From: Salininema proteolyticum
GTDB taxonomy: Bacteria > Actinomycetota > Actinomycetes > Mycobacteriales > Micromonosporaceae
Direction of reading: 5' to 3'
Assembly (NCBI RefSeq): GCF_042685645.1
Contig: NZ_JBHUNX010000001.1
Coordinates: forward strand, 4,526,001-4,590,000
Length of the DNA: 64,000 nt
Part shown: in pieces, positions 1-7,565 of the stretch
Position numbering within the stretch: the first letter of the stretch is position 1
Layout of the letters: every line of letters begins with the position of its first letter
The notes under the pieces: generated by a model
Seen by the model: the letters and a program-made list of their open reading frames with translations, nothing else
Told to the model about the DNA's origin: nothing
The model's database searches: none
Program-made: the position numbers and the translations under genes

Positions 1-84
1 GGCGTTCTGGCGGTCGTTATGGCCGCGGCGGGGGCGGCCATCGTCGGAAGCGTCGTGTTCCGCCGGGTCAGGGGGCGGTCGTGA
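1..84 (+). CDS. C-terminal fragment of a membrane protein (5' end outside window)
   Basis: An open frame runs in from the window edge and ends at TGA 82-84. The 27 visible residues are one hydrophobic segment rich in Ala, Val and Gly, followed by a basic tail (FRRVRGRS), which fits a final membrane helix with a cytoplasmic end. The stop overlaps the GTG start of the next gene (GTGA at 81-84), so the two are probably co-transcribed and translationally coupled. The family cannot be named from so little. Confidence 0.6.
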   Translation, partial: GVLAVVMAAAGAAIVGSVVFRRVRGRS

Positions 85-710
85 GCCGGGCGTCTGACCC
101 GACTGCGGAGAGGTCGTCGTGGCGGACCGTGCCCAATCTCGTGACGCTGCTCCGTTTCGCGCTGGTATTGCCGATCACGGCACTGATCCTCTCGGGCGGG
201 CATGCGGTGGAGACCGCCCTGTTGACGGCGGTCTTCGGTGCCACCGACTGGGTGGACGGGTGGCTCGCCCGGCGCCTCGGCCAGGTCAGCCGGGTCGGGG
301 AGGCGCTGGACCCGATCGCGGACCGGGTGGGGATCGTCTGCATCGCTGTCGCGTTGGCGGCCGCCGGCACCGTGCCGTGGTGGTCGATCGCCGTCTTCCC
401 CGCCGTGGACCTCGTCGTCGCCGGGGTCTTCGCGTTCCGGCGGCGGGAACACGAGCTAGATGTCAGCCGCATCGGCAAGCTGCGCACCGGGATCGCCATG
501 GTCGGCATCGTGGTCGCGATCCTCGGCGAAGCGCCCGGAATGGAGTCGGCCCTGACGGTCGGGCAGGTCGCGATCGCGGCGGCGGCCCTTTTGCACATAG
601 TCGCGGGGGCTGGGTATCTGCGGCATCTCCTGCGGCCGAAGGATGGGGACCACGGCCGTCATGCCGACCGGAGCGACCTTGCCGGAGTCAGCGTCGACGG
701 TGGCTTGTAG
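81..710 (+). CDS. CDP-alcohol phosphatidyltransferase family protein
   Basis: An integral membrane enzyme of 209 residues that should transfer a phosphatidyl group from a CDP-alcohol (CDP-diacylglycerol or similar) to an acceptor in phospholipid synthesis. The family signature D-x2-DG-x2-AR-x8-G-x3-D-x3-D is complete at about residues 56-81 (DWVDGWLARR through LDPIADR), including all the metal-binding aspartates. About five hydrophobic segments follow. The GTG start at 81 overlaps the upstream stop by four bases. The acceptor (glycerol phosphate, inositol phosphate or other) cannot be told from sequence alone. The hydrophilic tail after the last helix is unremarkable. Confidence 0.88.
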   Translation: MSRASDPTAERSSWRTVPNLVTLLRFALVLPITALILSGGHAVETALLTAVFGATDWVDGWLARRLGQVSRVGEALDPIADRVGIVCIAVALAAAGTVPWWSIAVFPAVDLVVAGVFAFRRREHELDVSRIGKLRTGIAMVGIVVAILGEAPGMESALTVGQVAIAAAALLHIVAGAGYLRHLLRPKDGDHGRHADRSDLAGVSVDGGL

Positions 711-741
711 CCCTTCTATCGCAGGGCCGCAGCCCGGTTCG

Positions 742-1080
742 TCATCCGAGGGAGCCTCTTCCGCCATGATCGTCGAAGTCCGTGCCGTCCGTGCCGTCCG
801 TGCCGTCCGTGCCGTCCGTGCCGTCCGTCGGGCCCGTCGCATTCGTACTCTCCTCGGTTATGGCTTCGGCCTCTCGAAGCCAACCGCGTACCGCCCCGCC
901 CATGACGACCAGGACGAGGAAGACTGCGGCCATGCCGGCGTATCCGGTGAAACGGGCAGTCCATGTCGGATGGGTTCCCAGCGAGAAGGCGATCGTGATC
1001 GCAGGGCCGAGCACTACCATCGGCCAGTATTCCCTAAGAGAGGCCTTGGCACTGGCCAAGGCGGCCTTCGCCTCCCTCAT
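742..1080 (-). CDS. Small two-helix membrane protein with a Thr-Asp-Gly repeat tail
   Basis: A 112-residue protein of unknown function. It starts at ATG 1080, which overlaps the stop of the upstream gene by one base (TGATG). The N-terminus (MREAKAALASAKASLREYW) is amphipathic, two hydrophobic segments span about residues 18-70, and the C-terminus carries five Gly-Thr-Asp units written by five exact 9-bp DNA repeats at 782-826, ending in a short acidic/Gly tail. No known domain recognised. The pairing with the next upstream small membrane protein suggests the two act together. Confidence 0.65.
   Translation of the reverse strand: MREAKAALASAKASLREYWPMVVLGPAITIAFSLGTHPTWTARFTGYAGMAAVFLVLVVMGGAVRGWLREAEAITEESTNATGPTDGTDGTDGTDGTDGTDFDDHGGRGSLG
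782..826. repeat. Five exact 9-bp tandem repeats inside a gene
   Basis: The unit gtgccgtcc is repeated five times without change. Read on the minus strand it encodes the repeating Thr-Asp-Gly tail of the membrane protein at 742-1080. Because the unit is a multiple of three, copy-number changes would lengthen or shorten the tail without a frameshift. Confidence 0.9.
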
Positions 1081-1508
1081 CAGGACCTGCCCGATGCGGG
1101 AGCGGGCGCGGCACCCCTCATCCGATCCGGATGGGCGGCGGCCAGCCCCTCCCAGTCCTCCCGTCGGCAACTGCGCTTGGAGACGTGGGTCTTCGTGCAG
1201 GTTCCGTCGGCGTGGACGATGTACAGGCGATCGCGGTGCACAGAGAACCGCTCTCGCTTTCTCAACGTGCGATCGCGGCGGCGGGCGCCCCGGGCGGTGT
1301 GGAAGATGCCCTTCCGTGTCACTTCGGCCCACGGTTTCCGCATGATCGCGAAGTGAAAGGCGATGCCGCCGCCGATGAAACCGGCGATCAGGACGCCGTA
1401 TCCGCCATAGGCGCTGAAGAGTCGGCCGTCCCGGGCGAGGAGTGCGGCCAGCAGGCCACAGAAGGCGACGAAGACGAGATAACCGGAACGGGAATGGTGG
1501 AGCTTCAC
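1080..1508 (-). CDS. Small membrane protein with basic cytoplasmic C-terminal domain
   Basis: A 142-residue protein of unknown family. GTG at 1508 is chosen because AAGGA lies about eight bases upstream and because the sequence before it is low-complexity Arg/Pro of shadow type. Two hydrophobic segments lie at about residues 9-50 (GYLVFVAFCGLLAALL and GVLIAGFIGGGIAFHFAI), followed by a basic region, RARRRDRTLRKRERF, and a likely beta-rich segment, DRLYIVHADG. It may be the first gene of a two-gene operon with the TDG-tail protein, whose start overlaps its stop. Confidence 0.62.
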   Translation of the reverse strand: MKLHHSRSGYLVFVAFCGLLAALLARDGRLFSAYGGYGVLIAGFIGGGIAFHFAIMRKPWAEVTRKGIFHTARGARRRDRTLRKRERFSVHRDRLYIVHADGTCTKTHVSKRSCRREDWEGLAAAHPDRMRGAAPAPASGRS

Positions 1509-1737
1509 GGGAGGGGTCCTTCGAGGTCGGGTCGAGGGGTTCCCTCGATCGTATCGCCTTGCGAAATCGGCCCGACCGGTGGCGGAACGCGCCGCGCAGC
1601 CGGCGGAGGCCTTGCCGTCGGCCGCCGGTGACCGGCGCTGCCGTACGTGAAAAGTCCATGAAGAGCCGAGCAATGATGTCAGTGCCGCGAGGGCCGACCC
1701 TCCGGCGGCCCGGCAGACCTGAGGGAGGAGAGAGCCT

Positions 1738-2058
1738 GTGGCTGAGGGTTACAGCATAGACACTGAGCAAGTGCGCACCGGCGCCGAACGATATCGGCAG
1801 ATCAGCGAAGAGTTCGACGGAGTGGCCGAGTACGTCGCCGACACCGACGGCGACTCGTCGTTCTTCGGCGTGATCGGTGAGCCCTTCATGGACAGATACT
1901 ACGAAGGCGCCGAGAAGGTTCGGACCATGATCCAGGGTCTCGGGCCCGCGGGGGCCGGTCTGGGAAGGCTGATGGACACCGCCTGCGAGACCTATGAGAC
2001 CGCCGACCGGTCGAACGAGGCCCGGTTGGAAGAGATCGTCGGGGAGATCGGCCGGTGA
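1738..2058 (+). CDS. EspC-like (ESX/type VII-associated) helical protein
   Basis: A 106-residue helical protein resembling the EspC/DUF2580 group of ESX-linked excreted proteins. The N-terminal pattern, VRTGAERYRQISEEFDGVAEYV, is typical, and a mid-protein region includes FFGVIGEPFMDRYYEGAEKV. Members are small helical hairpins that are secreted, or act as chaperone-like partners, with type VII systems. The GTG start has a strong ribosome site (GGAGGAGAG). It overlaps the next gene by four bases (GTGA), so they are coupled. No ESX core gene (EccA-E, MycP) is in the window. Confidence 0.72.
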   Translation: MAEGYSIDTEQVRTGAERYRQISEEFDGVAEYVADTDGDSSFFGVIGEPFMDRYYEGAEKVRTMIQGLGPAGAGLGRLMDTACETYETADRSNEARLEEIVGEIGR

Positions 2059-2972
2059 GCGACTACGAACCGATCGTCGACCTGTCGGACGCGCCCGGCC
2101 AGAGGGCGGAATGGGGCGTCGGCGACGGCGAAGGCCTGTTCAACGGGAGCTTGGAAGAGAACGTCGTGGCGGCCGGCGGGTACGTTCCCGTGGCGGGTCC
2201 CGTCGTCAAGGCCGCGGTGGCCATCTCCAACACGACGGACTCCTGGTCGCGCCTGTTCGAAGGAGAGGCGTCGCGCCAGGACCTGTTCGCCGTCGCGACG
2301 AACATCCTGGACGTCGTCAACGAGGTGGCGGGCCTGGTGGGAGAGCTCAAGGGGCTGGCGAACCAGGACTACCTCGGGATGCTGGCGTCCTGGGTGGTCG
2401 GAACCCAGCTGGAGTTCCTCACCAAGAACTTCCAACCGGTGGAGGACGCGTACGGGTACGTCGTGGGAAATCCAGGTCGTCTCAAGACCGCCGGCGCGAT
2501 GTGGAAGGAGGCGGCGAGCGCGTTGGACAGCCTGGCCGAGGGCTACCGCGAGGTCGCCGACGAGACCATACACCCGGCTTGGGAAGGCCATACCGGCGCC
2601 GGCGCCATCACGCGCAGCCAGGACTTCATCGACGCCATCAGCGTCACCGGCGGGGTCGCCACGCAGCTGGGCTCCCTCGTCGAGGTGTACGCCGACTTCT
2701 CCACGAGGTTGATCGACCTCTTCAACCAGATCATCACCAACCTCGTCGCGGCGATCTTCGACGCGCTCAAGGACGTCGCGACCAAGGGATGGGGAGCCGC
2801 CGTCACGGCCGCCATCGACATTCAGATCTTGATCATCCAGGTCGTGGTTCAACTGACGGCGATCATTCTCCAGGCGATCCAGATATTCATGATGGGGAAG
2901 GACATCACCGAGAAGCTGGAAGAGGTCTTCGACGACATGATGGAGCTGATGGGGCTCCTGACCGATGCGTGA
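2055..2972 (+). CDS. WXG100-like helical protein with hydrophobic C-terminal region
   Basis: A 305-residue protein encoded directly after, and overlapping, the EspC-like gene. A mid-region of amphipathic helices (about residues 85-215) includes WKEAASALDSLAEGYREVADETIHPAWEGHTG, shown here only as its short halves WKEAASALDSLAEGY and HPAWEGHTG; the W-x-G element is like those of WXG/LXG-type secretion substrates. A long hydrophobic stretch follows at about 235-280, then an acidic amphipathic end. An early hydrophobic hairpin (VVAAGGYVPVAGPVVKAAVAI) sits near residue 40. It is probably a structural partner or substrate of a type VII system. There is no toxin domain. Confidence 0.6.
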   Translation: MSDYEPIVDLSDAPGQRAEWGVGDGEGLFNGSLEENVVAAGGYVPVAGPVVKAAVAISNTTDSWSRLFEGEASRQDLFAVATNILDVVNEVAGLVGELKGLANQDYLGMLASWVVGTQLEFLTKNFQPVEDAYGYVVGNPGRLKTAGAMWKEAASALDSLAEGYREVADETIHPAWEGHTGAGAITRSQDFIDAISVTGGVATQLGSLVEVYADFSTRLIDLFNQIITNLVAAIFDALKDVATKGWGAAVTAAIDIQILIIQVVVQLTAIILQAIQIFMMGKDITEKLEEVFDDMMELMGLLTDA

Positions 2973-3006
2973 GCCATACGGCGGATGAGAGAAGGGAAGA
3001 CATCAT

Positions 3007-3288
3007 ATGGGCCAGGGACCCCTGTTCGATACCGCGGCGTTCCGACGGATCGCCGAGGGCATCGAGATCGAGGAGGCCGCTGAAGACCGTTCCGTTGCGG
3101 TGCGGATGGGCCCCAACCACAGGGTCGACGAGATCTCACTGAGCTCCCGGGCGCTGCGCAAGGGCACGGACGAGCTGAGCGAGACGATCCTGCGGCTCAT
3201 TCGAGAAGCGGGAACCGAAGCGGACGCGGAGAACCGGCGGGCGGTCTCGGAACTGTTCGACGATCGTGAAACGGAGTGGAGACGATGA
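3007..3288 (+). CDS. YbaB/EbfC-like small protein
   Basis: A 93-residue protein. The central segment, VAVRMGPNHRVDEISLSSRAL, followed by KGTDELSETILRLIREA, resembles the beta-hairpin plus long helix of YbaB/EbfC nucleoid-associated proteins. Such proteins often sit beside type VII-associated helical proteins in actinobacteria. The ribosome site AAGGGAAG precedes ATG 3007. Its stop overlaps the next YbaB-like gene (ATGA at 3285-3288). True DNA binding is unproven; the family resemblance is by pattern only. Confidence 0.6.
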   Translation: MGQGPLFDTAAFRRIAEGIEIEEAAEDRSVAVRMGPNHRVDEISLSSRALRKGTDELSETILRLIREAGTEADAENRRAVSELFDDRETEWRR

Positions 3289-3605
3289 CGGGCGGGAAGA
3301 TCGGCGACGGCGGTTTCGAAGCGGCCATCCGGCACTTTCAGGAGCTGAACAAGTCGATGTCCGAACAGCTGGAGGTGCTCAAGGCGCTGCGTGACGACGT
3401 GGACTCCATGGAGACGACGGTGACCGACGTGCAGGGCCACGTGTCGGTGACGGTGGTGCGCGACGGGGAGATCGGCGCGCTGGACATCGCGCCGGCGGCG
3501 CTCAAGCAGGGGGAGGCGCTGGGGCCGTTGATAACGGAGACCATTGGAAAGGCCCAGGCGGAGCACATCGAGCGCCGGGCGGACCGCCATCCCGACATGG
3601 CCTGA
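3285..3605 (+). CDS. YbaB/EbfC family protein
   Basis: A 106-residue protein with a helical N-terminus (about residues 10-45) and then the YbaB-type core, HVSVTVVRDGEIGALDIAP, followed by a helix, GPLITETIGKAQAEHIERRA. ATG 3285 is preferred over an upstream in-frame GTG (3276) because it makes the usual ATGA overlap and has GGAGTGGAG at a suitable distance. It is the second YbaB-like gene in a row, so the pair may form a heterodimer. It is followed by a strong hairpin terminator. Confidence 0.72.
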   Translation: MTGGKIGDGGFEAAIRHFQELNKSMSEQLEVLKALRDDVDSMETTVTDVQGHVSVTVVRDGEIGALDIAPAALKQGEALGPLITETIGKAQAEHIERRADRHPDMA

Positions 3606-3687
3606 GTCGGGGAGCGCCCGGACGCCGCCGGTCCTCGGGCCCGCTCCGGTGGTCGTCGGCGGACTTCCGAACCGCCGGGCGAAGACG

Positions 3688-3717
3688 CTCCGCAGGGGCG
3701 CAAGCGCCCCTGCGGAG
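3688..3717. terminator. Perfect 14-bp hairpin between convergent genes
   Basis: The arms ctccgcaggggcgc and gcgcccctgcggag are perfectly complementary with a two-base centre (in practice a six-base loop). It lies between the convergent YbaB-like and NmrA-like genes and probably terminates one or both transcripts, although no long T run is present. Confidence 0.6.
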
Positions 3718-3742
3718 ATCCGCTGGGACTCCGTCGGTGCTG

Positions 3743-4549
3743 TCAGCGGAAGTCGTCGGCGTGGTCGGCGGCCCACTGCTCGAAGGTGCGGGCCGGCTCC
3801 CCGGTGACGGCCTCCGAGGTGCCGCCGTAGCGCAGTACCTCTCCCGAAGCGAGCATGTCGAGCAGTTCGACGGGCATGAACTGCTCGGCCACGGCGCGCG
3901 GCAGGTCCTCCACGGCGATGTCCTTGCCGCGGGCCTCGCCGATCAGCTCGATCTGCCGGCGCTGCGTCAGGTGGCCCGGCCCGTCCACCAGGTACGCCTT
4001 CCCCTCATGCCCGTCCTGGGTGAGCGCGGTGAACGCCACCTTGGCGATGTCGCCCTCATGGATCGGGTTGACCTGGGCGTCGGGGTAGGGGACTCGGACG
4101 AGGTCCTCCTCGACGATCGACTCCCTCCACCACAGCGCGTTGGTCGCGAACATGGCCGGGCGGACGAAGGTCCAGGGAATGCCCGACTCCTCAACGGGCA
4201 CTTCCCCCTTGCGATGCGAGCGCCCGATCTCGTTGTCGCCTCCGTCCGGTCCGGACACGGCGGCGGAGGACAGGAGGACGATGTGCTCGACCCCGCTCTT
4301 CTTCGCGGCATCGACGACGTTCCCCACGTTCTCCTGGCCGGCGTAGAGGAAGACCTTGTCGACGCCTTCCAGTGCGGGGGCGAGGGTCTCGGGGGCAGCG
4401 GGGTCGAAGAGGACGCACTGGACGCCCTCCGGAAGCGGGGTGTTCTCCGGGGCGCGGCTCGCCGCGCGAACCTCGGTCCCGTGGTCGAGCAACTGGCGGA
4501 TGAGGCTGCGCGCGATGGCTCCGCGCGCGCCGGTGACGAGGACGGTCAT
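3743..4549 (-). CDS. NmrA-like NAD(P)-binding protein (atypical SDR)
   Basis: A 268-residue Rossmann-fold protein. The N-terminus MTVLVTGARGAIARSL carries the TGARGxIAR dinucleotide-binding loop. Later elements (VFLYAG, HIVLLSSAAVSG, WTFVRPAMFATN, then INPIHEGDIA-like QVNPIHEGDIAKVA) match the NmrA/HSCARG branch, whose members are redox sensors or quinone reductases and often lack the Tyr-x3-Lys catalytic pair. ATG 4549 overlaps the TetR stop by four bases and has an AAGGAA ribosome site. The TetR gene upstream probably controls it. Substrate unknown. Confidence 0.85.
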   Translation of the reverse strand: MTVLVTGARGAIARSLIRQLLDHGTEVRAASRAPENTPLPEGVQCVLFDPAAPETLAPALEGVDKVFLYAGQENVGNVVDAAKKSGVEHIVLLSSAAVSGPDGGDNEIGRSHRKGEVPVEESGIPWTFVRPAMFATNALWWRESIVEEDLVRVPYPDAQVNPIHEGDIAKVAFTALTQDGHEGKAYLVDGPGHLTQRRQIELIGEARGKDIAVEDLPRAVAEQFMPVELLDMLASGEVLRYGGTSEAVTGEPARTFEQWAADHADDFR

Positions 4550-5211
4550 GGCAGGGTGTTTCCTTTCTGCGGGTGTTCGGCGCCCTCGGCCAGTGCGCCG
4601 AGGATGCGCTTGAGGGTGCTGAAGTAGCGGTGTTCGAACTCGGGGTCGTCGATGTCGACGCCGAAGAGCCGGCGGGCGGTGTGGGAGAAGGCGGTGGGGG
4701 CGAACGTCATCCCCATCAGCGCCAGTTGTAGGGCTGCGGTGTCGACGTCGGCGGCGATCTCGCCGCGCTCCTGGCGCCGTTTCATGCGCTCTTGCTCGAT
4801 GTCGACGTCGGCCTGGGTCTCGTCGTCGGGGGTCTCGCCGGACAGGGCCTGCCACAGGGCGAGACGGACGAACCGGGGGTCGGACAGGGAGTTGTGGAGG
4901 TACCAGCGCAGCAGTTCATCCGGCGGGACGTCCGCGTTCGCGTTCTCGTATTCCGTTTCGAGGCTCTCGCGGTGCATGGCCCGGTAGAGGCCTTCCTTGC
5001 CGCCGAAGTAGTAGCTGATCAGCTGCTTGTTCACGCCGGCCCGGGCGGCTATCTCTCCGACGCGGGCGCCGCTGTACCCCTTGGCGGAGAACTCCGTCAG
5101 GGCGGCGTCGAGGAGTTTCTGCTTGGTGCGCTCGGCGTCGCGCACGCGCTCGCCCGCTTCGGGAGAGCGCCGGGTCGGCGTTTTCGGTTCCACGCCAAGA
5201 CCGTAGCACAT
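4546..5211 (-). CDS. TetR-family transcriptional regulator
   Basis: A 221-residue repressor. The HTH spans about residues 28-75, with VGEIAARAGVNKQLISYYFGGKEGLYRA being the classic TetR recognition region (quoted here as GVNKQLISYYFGGKEGLY). The C-terminal ligand domain is all-helical. It is co-transcribed with the downstream NmrA-like gene through an ATGA overlap. No clear ribosome site precedes ATG 5211, so the message may be leaderless; GTG 5193 is an alternative. A GGATA-N7-TATCC inverted repeat lies 13 bases upstream as a likely self-operator. Ligand unknown. Confidence 0.85.
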   Translation of the reverse strand: MCYGLGVEPKTPTRRSPEAGERVRDAERTKQKLLDAALTEFSAKGYSGARVGEIAARAGVNKQLISYYFGGKEGLYRAMHRESLETEYENANADVPPDELLRWYLHNSLSDPRFVRLALWQALSGETPDDETQADVDIEQERMKRRQERGEIAADVDTAALQLALMGMTFAPTAFSHTARRLFGVDIDDPEFEHRYFSTLKRILGALAEGAEHPQKGNTLP

Positions 5212-5223
5212 AATCAACCAAAA

Positions 5224-5240
5224 GGATAATAAAAGTATCC
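5224..5240. promoter_or_regulatory. Inverted repeat upstream of tetR-nmrA (candidate operator)
   Basis: GGATA-N7-TATCC (arms 5224-5228 and 5236-5240) lies in an unusually AT-rich patch just ahead of the TetR start. Its position and symmetry fit an autoregulatory TetR operator overlapping the promoter. The rest of the gap to 5400 shows no gene. Confidence 0.5.
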
Positions 5241-5400
5241 AGGTGGATGATACGGGAGTTTCCGGTTCCGGGATGGCGCTCCTAGGAAGGCCCCGGGCGG
5301 TCACCGGACCGACGCGAGCGTAAGGAGACCGTTGCCGCCGGGGACGGCCGGAACGAGAGATCGACGGCCATGCGTCCAGCGCCTCGTCGTTCTTGAGGGA

Positions 5401-5461
5401 AGGCGAGGGCACGACCGGGGTGGATCGCGGCCGGTTCCGCGACCATTTCGGGCCCTCGCCT
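5401..5461. terminator. Nested hairpin after the FecCD permease operon
   Basis: Outer arms aggcgagggc (5401-5410) and gccctcgcct (5452-5461) enclose an inner hairpin, tcgcgg/ccgcga (5424-5429 and 5436-5441). It begins one base past the stop codon of the minus-strand permease gene, so it probably terminates the uptake operon. Confidence 0.5.
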
Positions 5462-5462
5462 G

Positions 5463-6539
5463 TTACGGCACGGTCCGCAACTCCCGGGCAATCAGGACCA
5501 CCAGGTACGCGCCGCCGATGACGACGGTGACGACGCCGACCGGCACCGTCAGCGGGATGGCGTGCTGGGCGATGAGGTCCGCCCCGAGCAGCAGGGCACC
5601 GCCCATGGCAGCCGAGGCGGCGAGCGGAATGCCCGCTCCCGCCACGAGCCGCCGTGCGATCTGCGGAGCGGCGAGTGCCACGAACGCGACCGGACCGGCC
5701 ACGGTGGTCACCACGGCCACCAGCGCGACGGCGACGCCGATCAGCGCCAGTCGGGACCGGACCAGTCCGATGCCGGTCGCCGTGGCCACGTCGTCTCCGA
5801 GGCTCAGCTGCTTCAGCGGCCTCACCAGGAATGCGCAGAGCGCCAAGAGGATCGCGAGGACCCCTATGGCGGGCCACGCGGTCTCCTCGGTGACGTTGTT
5901 GAGGCTCCCCGCTCCCCAGGCCGCCGCGAAAAGGGCCGTCTCGAGGTCGGCGCGCAAGAGCATCCAGCTGTTGAGGGAGGCCAGCATGGCGGAGACGCCG
6001 ATGCCGATGACGATGAACCGGAAGCCCCGCAGCCCGTCGCGGGCGGCGAGGAGGGCGATGACGACGGCCGCCGCCAGCCCTCCGAACAGGGACCCGGCCA
6101 TGAGGAGCGGCCAGCTCCCGCCCAGCAGCAGGAGGGCGAGGATCATGCCGGTGAAGGAGCCGTTGGCCAGGCCCACGATGTCCGGGCTGGCCAAGGGGTT
6201 GCGGGTGAGGGTCTGGAAGACGCCGCCGGCCACGGCGAGCGCGGCGCCGAAGACCACGGCCGCCGCGACGCGGGGCAGGCGCCATTCGAGCACGACGGTG
6301 GCGGCGAGGCCGTCGACCCGTCCGGTGAACGCGCCGATGACTTCGGCCGGGCTGACCGGGAACTCGCCGAGCGTCAGGCCCAGGACGGCGAGGGCGGCGG
6401 TCGCCGCGAGGACGGTGATGGTGACCAGAAGCGCTCTCATGTGGACGACCACATGCGCGCGGTCGCCGCCGATCCGCACCCGGCCCCGGTGGAGCCCGGT
6501 CGTACCGGCCGTCGTTCTGTCCGTGCTGGATACGGTCAT
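5463..6539 (-). CDS. FecCD-family iron-siderophore ABC permease (second subunit)
   Basis: A 358-residue polytopic permease with about nine or ten membrane helices. Family motifs include EWRLPRVAAAVVFGAALAVAG (quoted in part: WRLPRVAAAVVFGAAL) and GGVFQTLTRNPLASPDIVG, with the RNPLA(S/D)P element typical of FecCD/BtuC permeases, plus the late GPVAFVALAAPQIARRL coupling region. Start ATG 6539 overlaps the stop of the partner permease (ATGA). It should form the channel with the permease at 6536-7564 and receive ferric siderophore from the lipoprotein. No ATPase gene is adjacent. Confidence 0.93.
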   Translation of the reverse strand: MTVSSTDRTTAGTTGLHRGRVRIGGDRAHVVVHMRALLVTITVLAATAALAVLGLTLGEFPVSPAEVIGAFTGRVDGLAATVVLEWRLPRVAAAVVFGAALAVAGGVFQTLTRNPLASPDIVGLANGSFTGMILALLLLGGSWPLLMAGSLFGGLAAAVVIALLAARDGLRGFRFIVIGIGVSAMLASLNSWMLLRADLETALFAAAWGAGSLNNVTEETAWPAIGVLAILLALCAFLVRPLKQLSLGDDVATATGIGLVRSRLALIGVAVALVAVVTTVAGPVAFVALAAPQIARRLVAGAGIPLAASAAMGGALLLGADLIAQHAIPLTVPVGVVTVVIGGAYLVVLIARELRTVP

Positions 6540-7564
6540 AGGGCGCTGGCCTTCCGTCGTCGGACGAGCGCGATCAGCACCGGGGCGCCGACGAACGCGG
6601 TGACGATGCCGGCGGGCATCTCGCTGGGGGCGACCGCGATCCGTCCGAGGATGTCGGCCCCCAGGACGAGTATCGGCGCCGCGATCATGGATCCGGCGAG
6701 GATGTGGCGCTGGTCGACTCCGATCGTCCACCGCACCGCGTGCGGCACCATCAGCCCGACGAAGCCGATCGGTCCGGCGATCGCGGTGGCGCCTCCGGCG
6801 AGGAGCGTCGTCGCGGCGATGATGACGACGGTCATCCGTTTGACGTCGATGCCGTGGGAGCGCGCGACGTCGCGGCCCAGTGCGACCGAGTTCAGCGCGG
6901 GTGCTGCCAGGGCCGCGAGGACGAGGCCGGCGAGGATGATCGGGAGTACCGGGAGCACCACGTCGACGCCGCGTTCCAGCAGGCTGCCGGCGTTCCAGCC
7001 GCGCATGCGGTCGAAGGTGTCGGGGTTGGTGAGCGCGATGCCGGTGGTCAGTCCGGAGAGGACGGCGCCGAAGGCGACGCCCGCGAGCGTCAGGCGGACC
7101 GGGTCGGCCGACGCCCCGCCGGCGCCGCCGATGGTGTAGACGACGATGGTCATGACGAGCGCGCCGCCGCAGGCGAGCCACACGTAGCCGATGGGCGCGG
7201 TGACTCCGAAGAAGGCTATGCCGACGGCCACGGAGAACGCGGCTCCGGCGTTGACGCCCAGGATGCCGGGGTCGGCGAGGGGGTTGCGGGTGAAGGCCTG
7301 GATGAGCGCCCCGGCCGCGCCGAGGGCGACTCCGACGACGATGCCCGCGAGGGTGCGCGGGAGGCGCTGCTGCCAGACGACGTACCGGGCCTCGTCGCCG
7401 CCGTCGCCGAGCAGGGCCTGCCAGAGGTCGCCGGGCGGGATCGGGTTGGAGCCCACCAGGATCGAGAGAAGGACCAGGGCGGCGAGGACGGCGGCGGCTA
7501 TGGTCCACCAGACGAGGCGGCGGGCCGGAACGGCCCGCCGCCTCGGGGCGTCAAGGGTGGTCAT
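6536..7564 (-). CDS. FecCD-family iron-siderophore ABC permease (first subunit)
   Basis: A 342-residue polytopic permease. The motifs QQRLPRTLAGIVVGVALGAAG (short form RLPRTLAGIVVGVALG), FTRNPLADPGILGVNAGAA and GPIGFVGLMVPHAVR are near-consensus for FecCD permeases, the last being the cytoplasmic loop that contacts the ATPase. It starts one base after the stop of the binding-protein gene and overlaps the second permease, so the three genes form one operon. Together they should import a ferric siderophore across the cytoplasmic membrane. Confidence 0.94.
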   Translation of the reverse strand: MTTLDAPRRRAVPARRLVWWTIAAAVLAALVLLSILVGSNPIPPGDLWQALLGDGGDEARYVVWQQRLPRTLAGIVVGVALGAAGALIQAFTRNPLADPGILGVNAGAAFSVAVGIAFFGVTAPIGYVWLACGGALVMTIVVYTIGGAGGASADPVRLTLAGVAFGAVLSGLTTGIALTNPDTFDRMRGWNAGSLLERGVDVVLPVLPIILAGLVLAALAAPALNSVALGRDVARSHGIDVKRMTVVIIAATTLLAGGATAIAGPIGFVGLMVPHAVRWTIGVDQRHILAGSMIAAPILVLGADILGRIAVAPSEMPAGIVTAFVGAPVLIALVRRRKASAL

Positions 7565-7565
7565 C

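Noticed and set aside
742..1770. One long minus-strand frame spanning both small membrane genes
   Set aside because: The part upstream of 1080 is Arg/Pro shadow sequence; two separate overlapping genes with ribosome sites and membrane helices explain the region better.
4546..6285. A minus-strand frame joining the TetR gene to sequence inside the FecCD permease
   Set aside because: The TetR domain starts at about 5211; everything before it is the permease gene read in the wrong frame plus the intergenic hairpin.
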